Below are positions 11,298 to 24,203 of a stretch of DNA of 64,000 bases, piece by piece. The translations under genes and the position numbers were made by a program. Origin of the DNA: Tetrahymena elliotti 4EA (lineage: Eukaryota; Ciliophora; Oligohymenophorea; Hymenostomatida; Tetrahymenidae); contig JH720334.1 in assembly GCA_000231825.2 (NCBI GenBank), positions 361,804 through 425,803 on the forward strand, read 5' to 3'. Below the pieces are notes generated by a model. That model was given only the letters and a program-made list of their open reading frames with translations. It did no database searches and was not told the DNA's origin. Each line of letters starts with the position of its first letter. The stretch's first letter is position 1.

Positions 11298-13935
11298 GTT
11301 TATTTTTGATTAAGCTTCTTAAATTAGAAATTTCTCTTAGGTAGATGAAGAAGCCAGTAGCATAAAAGGCAATTATTCTTCCTCTTAATAAATTTAGTCA
11401 AAGATAGAAATATATATTATTGTTAAAAAATACTTAAACTTTATTTTTTCGCTCAAGTATATTTGATGTCGCACTAAACATATATCATTAAAAAATTAAG
11501 ATTTAGTAGATTTTCTTTTAATTTTAGATCTTAAAAATCTTACAAAAGTTAATTTTTCTATAAGAAGAAAAATATCTTTGATTTAATTTATATAAATAAT
11601 ATCAAAAATAGTAATTATTTCTTTAAATTTTTCACATTTTTTTACCATTTTTTTCTTATTTTTATATTTAAGGATTTCTTTATTAATTAAAAATATTATC
11701 AAAATCTAAATTCTAAGTATTTTAAAATAAAAAAATCCAAGCAGCAAAAGCTTAACAAAAAATTATTCTATCAATAAAATAATTGACATATTATGTATTA
11801 AAAAGTTTTAAAATTTACTTTTAGTTTCGTAGGGATACAACTTCTATTCATGATAATGAACAAATTCAAAAATAAGAATTTCATTTATCATATTTTTTTA
11901 AGGAATCAAAAAAATAAATATTTAAAATTTAAAACAGCTTAATGAATTTACTATCTAATTAGAAGTATTAAAATTTTAATCAATTATTTACAAAAATAAC
12001 CAAAATTCAAAGATTAAGAACATAAAATTAATCAAAAAAAAAAAACAGATATTTAAAAATATAGTCTATTCATTTTTTATTTCTCAACCTAAATTTGGCA
12101 TAAAAAATCAAAATCATTGATTTTTGAATGATTAATTTTTTATTTGAAAAAGTAAATTAATAACAACAACAAATTAGATATTATCTGTATTGCTTTCTTA
12201 CTTGTAAAGATGAATCAAAAAGTAAATAAAAAGAAGCTCAAAATTATAAAATTAGAAATTTAATTTAAAATTTATAAAAGTTTATTAAATGATAAATCCA
12301 ACTGATTACTTTATTGACATTTTAGCTCTTATTGATTGATGCATAAAGTTGTTTAAAAATAATATTTTTAGAATGATGATTTTTTAATAAATCTTAAATC
12401 TATCAATCTATCAAGCATCACAAATAAATATATAAATATGTAAATTATGATAAATTAATCAAAAAGTATACTCTGGTAAAGATTTAATGTATCAAAAGGT
12501 AAAGGTAGAGTGATAGAAATTTAAGGATTGAGTTTTTTTAGTTATTTTTAATTTTAGCTTAATGTGTGAAAGACAGTTTTGGATAAAAAAATAATAATAT
12601 TAAAGAATATCATGAGTATTTTATTTCAATTATTAACAAAAGTACTCATATAAGTATTTAAATTTATTATATTAGTTTATTATGTAAGATTTAAATTATG
12701 ATTTGACAAAAAAATCCAAGTTAAGAAGGTAATGAGCTTATTTTTTTCGTTAATAAGAATAATTCAGATACTTCATAAAAATAAAACTTGGGTGATCAAA
12801 TAATGCACATGAGGTAGATATAAATTCAATTTAGAAAAAGTTTTATCTTGAAAATTATTTGATTTGATAGAGGGCCTACATCATAATAACTTTCTTATGT
12901 TAAAAGTTTTAAGCTTTGGGTTTATTTACCTCCATTTTAATCATATAAAATAAAAGCAAATGCAAATATCAATTTCGCTGATAATTAATTAAATATTCCT
13001 TATAATACAAGAAGTAAATATAAATTAATAAGTAATTGTTTATCGCAGAAGGATATTCAAACTTTTAATTAATTTGGTGTTCAACAAAATTTGTATCTGA
13101 ATAGAAATTTATTTGATTAATTGCAGAATACTTTTTGAGTTATGAATAATCCCATAATTAATTTTATTTACATTTAATTTGGAAAATTTTATTCTAAAAA
13201 ATCTAAAAAAAGCAAACACTTTATTTTGAAACAAATATTAAAAAATCAATAAAATTTTTTTACCTCAAAAATCTTGTTAGGTAAAATTTAAATCCTAATT
13301 TCTAAATTATGGTATTAGGATTATTAAAAAAGAGTATAGCTTAGCCTAAACTAAATTTAAATATGAAATATTGTTTTTAAGTATTCTTTTTCAATATAAG
13401 TATACAAAATTTAGTTTTAAATATAAAGCATAGAATAAATGAATTTATAGATTAATACTAATCTTACAAGTTACATCATTCGATGAAGAATTTACTGTGA
13501 AAACTAAATTACTAAATCATTAAATTAAAAATATCTATTTATTAGCTTTTATATTCAGACACAAATAAAACCAAATAAATGGTAATACTTATTATTTGTA
13601 AGCTAATAATCTGTGATAAAATATCATGAGTTTAAGTTAATAAAATAATAATTATGTGTAATGCAGTCTCTAATTATGGTGAGAGATTACCATACAATTT
13701 TAAAAAAGAAAATAAAATTTTCAATTAAATGAGAATAGAAAGCTTTTGAGTTAATTTTTGTAAAACAATTTTTTTTTATTCTCAAAATAGTAAACGAAGT
13801 TATTAATATTTTCTTGATTTTTAAACTTATTTTCAATAGAATATTCAATATATATAATTTAAGAATAGATTAATCAAAGAAAAAGGCACTTAGTCTCATC
13901 TCTTTTAGGTTAATATTCAAATAAGCTAAGACGGC
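11298..13935. other. Intergenic AT-rich DNA
   Basis: Read on both strands in the ciliate code without finding a supportable gene. The DNA is almost purely A/T with long homopolymers. Confidence 0.5.
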
Positions 13936-14400
13936 ATGAGCTTAAATTGTGATTGTTGTTTAAAAAAATTATTGGAAAATGGCAATATATATACTGTCAG
14001 GGAAAAAGTTATGATTAATTCAGATTTGCTTCCTGAGACTATTTTTGATATGAATCTAAAAGATATTTCAATCCAACAATTCAATCATTTAATTTTGAGA
14101 CCAATCAGTCAACCAAATAAATTGGCTGTTCAAAATTTTAAAAGCAAAAAAACTTATTAAAAAAACAAACTATTTAAACGAACAAATTGCTTTTTCAATT
14201 ATTTTGAAATGATTTTATTTTTCACAAGAGTATTTATTGTTGATAGATCAACAAGAAATATGGAAAGTGTTTTACAAATCAAATATTTATTTAAAAATGA
14301 GAAATAGACTAATTTTCAGCTTTTAGATTGATGAGAAAATGATAAAAGAATCTAAAGAAATAGAACTTTTCACAATGAAAGAAGGATATTAATTAAAAAT
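13936..14400 (+). CDS. Hypothetical protein, 3' end unresolved
   Basis: ATG at 13936 opens a frame whose first residues carry a C-x-C-C cluster followed by mixed hydrophobic and acidic sequence. A plausible intron (GTATTT at 14230 to TTTTAG at 14326) joins exon 13936-14229 in phase 0 to a Lys/Glu-rich exon starting at 14327. Without splicing, the first frame ends at TGA 14329-14331 (131 residues). The second exon stays open far beyond 14400 into a convergent gene, so the true end is unknown and another intron is likely. No domain is recognised. Confidence 0.4.
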
Positions 14401-14681
14401 TCTTTGTTTAATTATTTTAATAAATGTTTCAATTCAAAGAAATGTTAATTAATGTATCTTCGAACTTACGCGAGGACTTCTTTTCGCTTTACACTTGATG
14501 GAATTTGATAAAATGAATATAAAAAGTTATCGGTAAATTTATTTGACAATTAAGATTAGAAATGTAATAAAAGTTGTGATTCAAAAAAAAAAATTGTGGA
14601 ATATGAAATTTTTACAAACAAATAAAAAACAAAGAGCGAAAAGCTTATTTTTAGTTTCATAATGTGAGATTAGAAAAATTT

Positions 14682-15611
14682 TCACAATTTATTCTTTCTT
14701 GGACGTCCTCTTCCTCTTTTAATTATGTAGGCCCTTTCTGCTTTTGCACTTTTTGGAGGCCTTCCTCTTTGCTTCTAAGAACTGTTTTCGATTTCTTCCT
14801 CATCTTGATGCTTCTTTTATTTGTGTACTTTGAGTGTATGGCTAGAAGATAGGCTTTTACCACACTTATTACATTTAAATTTGGCATCCTTAGGCTCAGT
14901 TTTTCTGATGACTTTTTAGCCCTTTTTTAGACCTCTGCTATCTGGTTTAAAATCTAAATAGTCATAAATATTTAAGTCTTTAGGACATTTATCTTCTTTT
15001 TTTGTACCATAGTGTTTACATTTCACATGATTTGTAAAAGAACCCTAAGTAGAGCAGATTGTGCGGCAGTTAGTACATTTCCATATTTTTTTTCTTCTTG
15101 GTTAATGTGTTTGCTTTTGAGGACAAGCAGGCGTTTGTTCTTCTTCTTCTTCCACAAATTTTGTTGATACATCAGTTTAATATTAGGTATCCACTTCTTA
15201 TCTATGAGAAAGGTTGATACAGTTATCTTAAGGTGATTATTCTTGCTCATTAAACGCTAAATGTGTAATCACTTTGAGAAGTAAATCGGGTACTTCTCTG
15301 TAGATTGCATATCCTACAACTGTTTATTATTATCTCTCTTGTTCCTCATTTTCTTCTTCTAATATCATACCAGCCTCTATGTAATCTTCTTTTGACCCCC
15401 AGTTATAATAATAAAGCTCAGTTGATTACTGCTAAACAGGCAATTACAAGCTTGTAGTTGTCCTCTCTGTCTATTCTGGCTAGATATCTTTAGTAAAATT
15501 TTCTTTAGTACTTTACTAACTTGAGTTAGGTTCAGACTCTTAGCTCGGATGGTTTAAGTCTTGTGTAGCTGACTCTTGCAAACTCTCTTGCTCAAAATCC
15601 AAAATGTGCAT
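14682..15611 (-). CDS. C2H2 zinc-finger protein with C-terminal AT-hooks
   Basis: An intronless frame from ATG at 15611 to TGA at 14682-14684 encodes 309 residues with many TAA/TAG glutamines. The N-terminal 150 residues are acidic and Gln/Ser/Glu-rich. A first C2H2 finger lies at about residues 178-199 (CTNC, then H-x4-H) and a second at about 246-267 (CNKC, then H-x5-H). Two AT-hook cores follow, RGRPPK near 281 and RGRGRPRK near 298, in a basic tail. This architecture indicates a nuclear DNA-binding protein that contacts AT-rich minor groove, suited to such an AT-rich genome. The target and role (transcription, chromatin or DNA elimination) cannot be read from sequence. The start is the first ATG in the frame. 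Confidence 0.85.
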
Positions 15612-16072
15612 GAATTTTTTTGTTTTTGTTTTTATTTTTTTTTTTTTAATTTTTTTTGTTTTTTTGTTTTTTTTCTTAAATTAATTATTGTGATCATTCT
15701 TTCAGGAAGCAGCAAGTATTTAAATAGATTTTTCTTTTTTTATAAAGCACATATAGAGGATCATATAAATCAAATTTTTATAAGTACATAGCTAAGTACT
15801 ATTCAAATATCAATAAAATCAAATCTTTATTTTTTTTTTTTTGAGGTGGATGGGGTAAGTATTTCAAAATTCTTTTAAATAGGGGTAAGATATCAAATTA
15901 AAAAAAAGACCCTTCTCTGTAATAATTTATACTCGTTTTCAACCTACTTGCCCACCCTTCAAACATAATGCTTATAAATAAATAAACATAATAGTGACTA
16001 TTTTTTTTCTCTTTTCTCTCAGCCATTTTACTCGCGCATATGAAATTTGCTTTATGCTTTAATAGGTTTGTA

Positions 16073-16264
16073 TCATTTTATTTTTTTAAGGACTCTAATA
16101 AAATGAAAAACAACAGACAAAAACTTTCCTTTCCTCACATCTAAAAATGTCCTGCGGAGCTAGTCCTCCTTAGTGAAAATAGAATCTAGGATGTTCAACC
16201 ATTTCTAATCTACATTAATTTTCTTAGTTACTTGAATAATCTTTTTTGAAAACTTATCAAACAT
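16073..16264 (-). CDS. Small Lys-rich hypothetical protein
   Basis: ATG at 16264 to TGA at 16073-16075 gives 63 residues with alternating Lys/Arg and hydrophobic residues, a single Trp and no cysteine. Base composition is richer in GC than the flanks, as in real exons here. It could be a complete small protein or a first exon. A second frame on the same strand is also open over part of the region, which weakens the call. No family is recognised. Confidence 0.35.
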
Positions 16265-16383
16265 AAAATATTTTAAAAGTTGAAGTTCATTTATATTTGT
16301 TATCCATTTTGAAGAATAGATATGCTAGGTTGGCGTTGCTAAGAGCTTCAAGATAGCTCTATTTTTTAATTAAAAAAAAAAAA

Positions 16384-16656
16384 ATGCGTAAATTTATTGA
16401 TGAACTAAACCAAAAAGATTTGAGCAAATTATATGCACATAATTCTTAAATTTCTCCCCAGCGACTAACATCTCTCGTTATCGGGATTAAACAGAATTTA
16501 ATAACATAGAAAATAAATGAGGTATTAATTTAATAAGGTATATCAATAATAGTTTAATAAAAGTAAAATTTTTTTATTTTTTGTAAACAAAATTCTACTT
16601 TCTTGTCAAGATTTTAAAAAAAATAATATTAAAATAAAAAAAACTAATTTCTATGA
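16384..16656 (+). CDS. Hypothetical short open frame, possible first exon
   Basis: ATG at 16384, directly after a run of A, opens a 90-codon frame ending at TGA 16654-16656. The first 45 codons have balanced composition with an amphipathic Leu/Lys/Asp pattern. After a GTATTAATTT donor-like site near 16520 the sequence turns AT-rich. It is probably either a first exon with undetected downstream exons or a chance frame. Confidence 0.3.
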
Positions 16657-17527
16657 TCGCATGACATTAATAAATAAATTCATAAATTTCTGTAAAAATT
16701 ATAATTATTTTTATAATTCTAGTTTATAGTTTTAGATTTACTAAATATTTATGAATAGACACTTCAAGCGATTATGAATTAATTAAATAAAATGAAAAGA
16801 AACTTCAAGATATTGAAAGTTAATTAAATTATTAATATTAATAGAAATAGAAATATTAAATAGAAAATGAGTTAATTTTCATGTTTTATAGAATGAAATT
16901 TATCTTTTTTTTCAATTATGTTTTTACCTTAATTAATTAATTCTGCCTTCAAATAAATTAATGTTATTTTATTTTAAAACATTGATTTCATTTAATATAA
17001 ATAATCTTCTAATTTGTTAATTTAGATGATAAACTGTTAAAAATTGCAAAACCAATTAATAGTGTAAACTTTTAGATATTTACTTTTTAAAATATTTTTT
17101 TCTGTAAAATAAGAACTTGAAAAGGCATATAATAGATTCAATTAGCTCTATCTGTATACCTCTAAAATTGTGATGAAAGTGTTGATAAAAATATAAAATT
17201 TACTGATTGAAAGTTTGAAATAATATTTTAAAGGTATGAAATGAAAAAATAAATAGAGGAAAAAATTTTATAAACTGTTTTTTTTATTTATTTTTTTAAT
17301 TAATATTAAAATTATTTCATAGAAGTTTGATTGACAAATATTTATCATTTTAATATTTTAATAATCAATTTTGTAAAATGAATGAAAGTAGAAAGATAAG
17401 CCACAAGTAAAATAATAAAGGAATTTGTTTTGAGTTATTATTAATAGGCTCATAATTCAGAATAATTCAATTAGGATAAATAAGTCATTTGATACTATAA
17501 ATATTAATATTATTTTGTTATTAATAA
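16657..17527. other. Intergenic AT-rich DNA
   Basis: Nothing supportable on either strand. The last part is the upstream region of the PUB-CAP gene, with AT-rich sequence and no recognisable promoter motif. Confidence 0.5.
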
Positions 17528-19490
17528 ATGGGTAATAGCCAAGATAAAAACTAAGTAATTAATTTTACATCCTAGCAGGATTTCTTAATAGATTTTTTAG
17601 GATTATTAAAGTGTAAGTTAAAGGCAGGAATAATCGAGAAATAACAACACATAAAGCAAGAATGGAATCACGAGGAAAATACAGTCCATGTATCCATAGA
17701 TTAGCAATAAAGAATTAGTGATATTTTCAAATTAAAACAAGGATATGGTATTTTGGTCAGTTTAAGATCACGATTTTGAGAAAAAAGTGTAAAAAAGTCT
17801 AGAAAAGCATTTCAAAGCTTAAGAAAGTAAATATAGTTAGCTTATCGAAAAACTGTATGCCCATAGATAGGCGTAAATGAAAGAATCTAGTTAAGCCAGC
17901 AATTAAATTCTTTAATCAGATTAGCTGAACGATTAGGACATGAGAATCATCTTCGAAAATGCTTCGCTGCTTGAAAAGATAGACAAAATGAAAGACTTCT
18001 TTTTGATTAAGCATAACAATCCTCTTTAGCTGAGTTTGCATGTCACATTTTTAGCAAACACATTTAAGTAAATTATAGATTTAGGTGATAATGATTAGGA
18101 TTTTTATGTCACTATTGTAAAGGGATACACTCAATTTCCTTTCAATTTGAGTAAATTATTGCGTTTGTGTGGCTTTATTGAATTCAATGAAGATAACCAA
18201 ACAATAGGGCTTTATTATGAAAAGAGAAATCCAAGCTTGATAAAAACACTTTACAGATACATAAAATAGAAGTATCACTCAAACATGAAATAAATTGATG
18301 CAATAATAAAAGAGATATCAGAATAGCAATCTTTCAAACATTAATCAACAGGATTTAGTTATGAAAATTACCAGAAACATTAGTTTGAAAATGCAGTCAT
18401 ATCTTAAAATTAAAAATCATAAAACTTAATAGGATAGACAAATTAAAATAATTAATCTTAATAATAAGAATAGAATAGCAATTTGATTGGGCAAGCAGCC
18501 GACACTAACTCGTCGAGCAATAAACACAAGTCAGAAGATTTTTAAAAGTATAAAGAACATTACGAGCAGAAATACTCAAAAAGCGAGAAATCAAGGCAAA
18601 TTACTCTGAGTTCAAATCCTATTTACTAGTAGATTTCTACAGTAGTACAAAGCAAATAAGTACAAGAGAGAGTCAAAGCGCAAATTGAGGCGAGATAAAG
18701 AAGAGAAGAAAAAAATAGAAATGCATAGGCCACCTAAAAACCCAATCAAATCAAAGCGAGAAAAGAAGATTAAGATTTGCTATTTGACGAGAGTGCTTAA
18801 ACTGCATAAATTTCACAAGAAGGAGCAGGATTATCACAGTTCGAGATGCAAGACTTAAATCCAAGATAGACACCTGAAATGAGGATGTGCAGCGTGATTA
18901 TAAATTTGATCAATTAATATAGAAAACAAAACAATATGTTATAATTGTAATTTAATTAAAATATAATGCCAACTTGTGAATATCACTCAAGAAATATGGC
19001 TAATATGGAAGTCGCTTTTGGACATGATGGCTTCGATAGTAGAGTTAGGGAAATAAGTCTGTACGCAGACTTTGTTCTCGTCTGCGAGAGTGTTGCATAG
19101 TCAACTATGCCTGTCGACTGCAGTGTATTATTTATTTTTTGCAAAATTTAAGTAACTAAGTAACGTATGTTTAATCTTTTATTAGAAATTAGTTAATGAG
19201 CTGCTGAGCGATGAAAGACATAAAAAAAATATCCTATCTCCTACTACTCATGCTTGCGCTGGCGTTTACAGGTAATTTAATTTTTATTAAAAGAGAACTT
19301 AAACTATATTTAACTTTAAATAAAAAAAGCAAATAGAACTAAGCATACATAACTATAATATTCTATAAATCAAGATGAGCATTACTATTTAGTTAGATAG
19401 ATAAATATCTTAATAACTTACTAATTAATAAATTAATTCTTTTAACTAAAATTATCTTCATATTTGTAAATTATTGTAAAATATTTCTGA
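17528..19490 (+). CDS. PUB domain - CAP/SCP domain fusion protein
   Basis: Four exons fit: 17528-17717, 17761-19124, 19186-19271 and 19337-19490, giving 597 residues. The N-terminus (Met-Gly-Asn-Ser) allows N-myristoylation but no signal peptide is visible. A helical PUB-type domain lies at about residues 130-235; its core has a conserved Leu-rich helix, then FPFNLSKLLRLCGF and a following beta hairpin, as in PNGase/UBXD proteins that bind p97/VCP. A Gln/Lys-rich linker follows. From about residue 435 there is a CAP domain with AFGHDGFDSR, a Glu in CESVA and SDERHKKNIL, matching the family's His/Glu centre. CAP domains are usually secreted; here it appears intracellular. The first intron is only 43 bp (GTGATA...GTCAG); without it the frame shifts. 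Domain calls are by motif reading. Confidence 0.75.
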
Positions 19491-20283
19491 ATAAAACTTT
19501 CTCTCTTTTCATTAAAAAAATTTAAAAACATTAAGAAATATTTTGTGAATTTATTCAGATATTTTCTTCTTCTTAATCTAAACAAGCTAAAACTTATTAA
19601 AGTATGAAAGAATGGTTGGATGGTCAATGTTGACTGATTTTGTTACTCTTTATAATAAAATAAGTAAATTATTTAATATTAATATTTATTTACCCAAAAT
19701 CAATTTATAAATACAAGAATTATTAATATTTATTTTGAAGTATTTAAGAATTATCAATAGAAATATGTGAGTTATTTTATGTGTAAATTTTTTAAAAAAT
19801 TTTGATAATGCCTTCAAACGAAATTATATGGAGTTTAATGTTGTTAATAAATAAAAGAAAGTTGAACAGGATATTTCCTTTGTTATTAATATAATATATA
19901 ATTCTAAGTTAGCTTTTTAATTTTATGACAAATTTACAAGTTCTTTGTTAACTTTGTATAGGTAGAGAACTTAGGAATGGCAAAAAAAAATTTATTGGTT
20001 GAAATAATTTAATCAGTCATTTATTTTAATACTTTATAATTACTTCTTTAAAATATTTTACTTATTTTGAAAATAATCAAATTATGAAAAAATAATACAA
20101 TTATTATTATAAAAATAGGATTTTTGTTATGGCAAATAATATAAATGAAAGTAAATATTATTTTTAAGGTAATCAAATAATAATTATTATTTCATTAGCT
20201 TTTTAGATTTGATATAATTACATAAATGATTTAATGTCCTTTTTTACTCATCAATATTTAAATTTCTTAATTTATTATTCTAT
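19491..20283. other. Convergent intergenic region
   Basis: Holds the 3' ends of the PUB-CAP gene and the potassium-channel gene, which converge here. It is AT-rich, with no further coding or structured element seen. Confidence 0.5.
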
Positions 20284-23200
20284 TCAATTTTTTTGGCTTA
20301 TTTATCTACCAAAATTATTGTCAGGTAAATAATCATCATCCTTATTTTGCTAAATTTCAGAGATTAAATCATCAATTTGATTTACATTTCTTTTAATTTT
20401 ATCTATTCTTCCTTAGAAGCTTAAGTTAGAAGAGGTAGAAACTGGAGACTATTCTTTATAATTAACATTGAGTCTTTTTGAAAAAACTGAAATGGTATTG
20501 AGTATGATTGCATTTTTAGAGCTTTAGAGTTTATTATTAACATAATCAAACACCTAATTAGATTCTTTTACACTAAGCTTAATATTTATACTATTTTTGA
20601 CTTATTGAGCAAAAGCTTCCATCATGTCTCTTCGAGTAATTTTATAGGCTGCAAATGCATTCAAAATGATATCTTGTCTCACTTCTGTGTACTATTTTCA
20701 TACACAAATATAAATTTTTAAAATTTTAAGAAAAAAAAAATTACTTTATTATAAATTTTAAGAAAGGCATCTTTCTTTATCACATATAGAGTTGAAGGAG
20801 AAGTTACCTTATAAGTAAAATTACTTACACTCCCACTTAGAATTTACACACAACCAAATTAGAAACCTTTTGAGAAATATTTTTGGATTTTGAGTTTATC
20901 AACCATGAAGCTGACTTCAATTTCCCCATCTACTAAAAAGTACATTTCTTAGACATTTTCTCCCTACTAAAGAATAATTTCTTTTTCTAAACATTTCCTT
21001 GGTTAAATAGCAAAAGCAATATCAATATAGAAATTGAAATCTTAAAATTCACATCCACCTCCTCCTTTTAAAAAGAATGTTCTGAAAGTACCATTAAAAA
21101 TATCCTGAAAAATGTGTCTAATCATCTTTTTAAAAAAATATTTTTGGATTAAGAGTACTATTTTATTTATCAATTTATTTTACTAATATCCTTTCATTGT
21201 CCGTCATTAGTTTAAAGTACTTGTCATCTTTTGTCAAAGTCACCAACCTATAGTTCTTGTAATAGTAATTAAAGTAGCTGTAAATATTTTTAACAAGTTC
21301 CTTATCTATTGACTTCTCTGAAACTTTATCTATTCAATTTAAAACATTTATTAGTTAATTAAATTAAATAAAAATTAGATAAACACTATTTTTAATTTTC
21401 TTGAATTTAATTTTATCTAATAAATCATTATTTGAAGTATTAAAGTTGACTTTGTTTGTTCAAATAAAAGTTTATTTTTATTTAAAAAAAAAAAATTGTT
21501 ATTAAAATTTTTTTTTTGGGAAGAAGGGTTGCTAGCGAGCGCTAGCGTAATTTAGAGAGTCATAAATTTGAACTTTAAACATAAAAAATGATCAAACTAC
21601 TAGTTGAGAAGAGGAATCATTATCAAATAATAAAATAATTTGTCTTCAATTTTTTCTTTTTTCTTAAAATCAAAATTTGTAAAATTGAAAGAAAAGTTAG
21701 AAACTCTTATTATTTTTAACATTAAATTCCTTATCTAAAAATAAAATAAATTGTATCTTTAGATAAGCAAGAATAAAGTTTTCAAGAGATCTTTGGTATC
21801 TGCATGAATACTTCTAAAATGCATTTATTTGAATCTAATGAAATTAAAAAGTGTTCAAACTAAGCAAATCTATGATTTCAAATTGAAAAATTGTATTTTC
21901 TTGTTTAATTAATTTTTTTAAATTATTTAACTAGCTGATTTCTGAGTTTGAATAAAATTATGAGAATTTAAAAAAAAAAAAAAATTATTTTGTTAATGGA
22001 TTACAAATTAATTCAAAAATTTAATAAAGTTTAAAAAAGGAGAAAATTCTTTAACCATATTTTATTATTAATACATTTATTTTAAAAGTTTAAAAAAATG
22101 AAACTATTCTTCAATTTTGTCCTTTAATAATTAAATTAAATTTTTCAATCAATTAAAAGATCTCTTTTAATATTTAGAACATAAAATTAAAATAATTACT
22201 TAAACTCAAGTCTAAAAATAACTCTTATTAACTAAATTTATTTTGTTAACTTATAATTTCTATTTATTTATTATTCATTAAATGCAATTCCAAAAATAAT
22301 TCTTTGTAATATAAAATAGTTACAAAATTAAAGACCCAAATTATATATCATTTAATAATAAATGGTGTCTTTATTTGAAATAAATTTTCAAAAACTAAGT
22401 TATTTTGATTCTTGTTTTAATTCTATCAAACTTAAAATTAAAGAAAACAGAGAGGTTTGTATCTTTGAAAATTGAAAATTAAATTTATTATTTTCAATAA
22501 ATTTTAACAAAAATGACTCAATTATTTCTTTGGGGTATGTTTAAATTAAGTAATCAATTGAAATAAAAAAAGTAGTTATTTATTACTTAAACTTAATAGC
22601 CAATCTTCTAATTCAGGAATTTTATCAAAGTATCCCAACTTAGTCCTATAATTCTTCATGATATTATTGAAGTTATTAATTATATATGAGAAGAAACCTA
22701 CTCCGCAAATCATAATGATAATACCTATAATTCTATCTTAAGTAGTTAGAGGAACTAAGTCTCCATAACCTACTGTGGCTAGTGTACTGAGGATAAAATA
22801 ATAACTCAAAATTACTTTTTTAAACATGCTAGTATCCTAGAAATATCTTTCTTCAAAATCATAATCTGACCAGAAAGATGTGATGTATATATACCAAGCA
22901 CAAGCTAAAAAGTAAGCACAAGAAAATCCAATCAAAATAAATTTAAATATCCTATATATATATCTAGATGTATACTTAGCTTTTACTTTATCTTCTGGAT
23001 CAATATTGTCAATCAGGATGTTTAATTTTTCACAGATAGCATCTTCATCAGTCATCCTAAAAAATCTCAACACACGAATCATTTACAGAACTTTAAGATT
23101 TGCCGACTTTTTTATATTAATAAAATTATTAGTGTTTTTTTTATTTTGAGAATAATAAAGTTTAGAAAAAAATTATTGAGTTTGATAAATCAATTTTTTA

Positions 23201-24203
23201 GTCACTTAAAGTTAGAGTTGATCAATATTTTAGATTATTTAATAAGGTATGCTATTTTAGGGTATATTTGTGAGCATATTTTTTTTTGTGTTATGGTAAA
23301 TTTATGGATATAAATGTATGTATCAGATAATTTTATTTAGCTAGTTTTGATTTATTTCTATTGAATACACTCATTTCCTTAATAATCAATCTAAAGATGT
23401 AAAGAAAAGCGTAATTAATGGGATTATCTTACAGGTATTATATATTTAAGTGGTAAAATAGCAAGGGCATCAACTATGAATCCCCTATTAATTTTGATTA
23501 AAAAAAGTATTAAATTTAAATAAAATTAAGATTACAATATAAACATTAATATATATTTAAAATGTATTGTTTTTGTTAAAAAAAGACTCTAATTTATAGA
23601 AAGTTTACTTTTTCAAATAATTTAAAGATGTATCTGCAATGGAATAAGTTAACTCATTAGTCTCATAGTTAATCAAGTATGAAGTCAAAAAATTTACTAT
23701 CATATCTACTAGAAAGAAAACTTCAATCATAATTTCAATATAGTAGTACTTTTCGAATCCTTATGGCCAAAATGATGCCCTTTTTATAAATATTATTTTG
23801 TTGATCAAAGAACAAGTGTCATTTTTAAAATGAATTTTATCAAAACAAAGTAATAAAGGCTACCATAAATAAGATGTATAGCAACTATAGAATACCATAA
23901 ATATTACAAATACATCCCAAATTGATTTTTTTTGAGAAAAGGGATTTATTATAATAAATCTTTGAAATTTCTCCCATTTACTGCTTCCATTCAAAATATC
24001 TAAATCTGGATAATTTTAAAGAGTTGATTTTGAATACTCCTTTTCATTTTACTTTTTTTAAGGGCATTTCTTTCCATATAATCTTTAATCAAAACTTTCA
24101 TTAAGTTCATACAGAGTTTACTTAAGAACTAGATCTTGATTCTTTTTCATTAAATATGGGCAAAAACAACTTCCTTTTGATCCAAAACTTTCCTTTTTGT
24201 TAA
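20284..24203 (-). CDS. Cyclic-nucleotide-binding-domain potassium channel
   Basis: Exons on the minus strand, in coding order: 24203-23609, 23484-23433, 23106-22587, 21329-21184, 21125-20745 and 20691-20284. All junctions are GT..AG and in phase. S1 and S2 lie in the first exon (S2 with FFLVDMIVNFLTSY), S3 in the tiny second exon (GFIVDALAILPL), and S4 starts the third (VLQMIRVLRFFRM). The selectivity filter follows (TLATVGYGDLVP), then S6 and a linker. A cyclic-nucleotide-binding domain with YFLVDGEIEV and FGCVQILSGS spans exon five. The product is a tetrameric plasma- or ciliary-membrane K+ channel of the EAG/CNG type. The 5' end is unclear: an in-frame Met is at 24150, while a spliced leader exon at 24505-24451 (donor AAG/GTAAGT) has two TGA codons in the phase that would fit. 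The tail is coiled and Gln/Asn-rich. Confidence 0.88.

Noticed and set aside
14664..14852. Plus-strand 62-codon open frame
   Set aside because: It lies antisense to the C2H2/AT-hook gene, whose minus-strand frame has clear zinc-finger and AT-hook motifs.
15023..15250. Minus-strand 75-codon frame under the standard code
   Set aside because: It is another frame of the zinc-finger gene; the motif-bearing frame runs through it with TAA/TAG as Gln.
19442..19627. Minus-strand 61-codon frame
   Set aside because: Overlaps the last exon of the PUB-CAP gene and has no features of its own.
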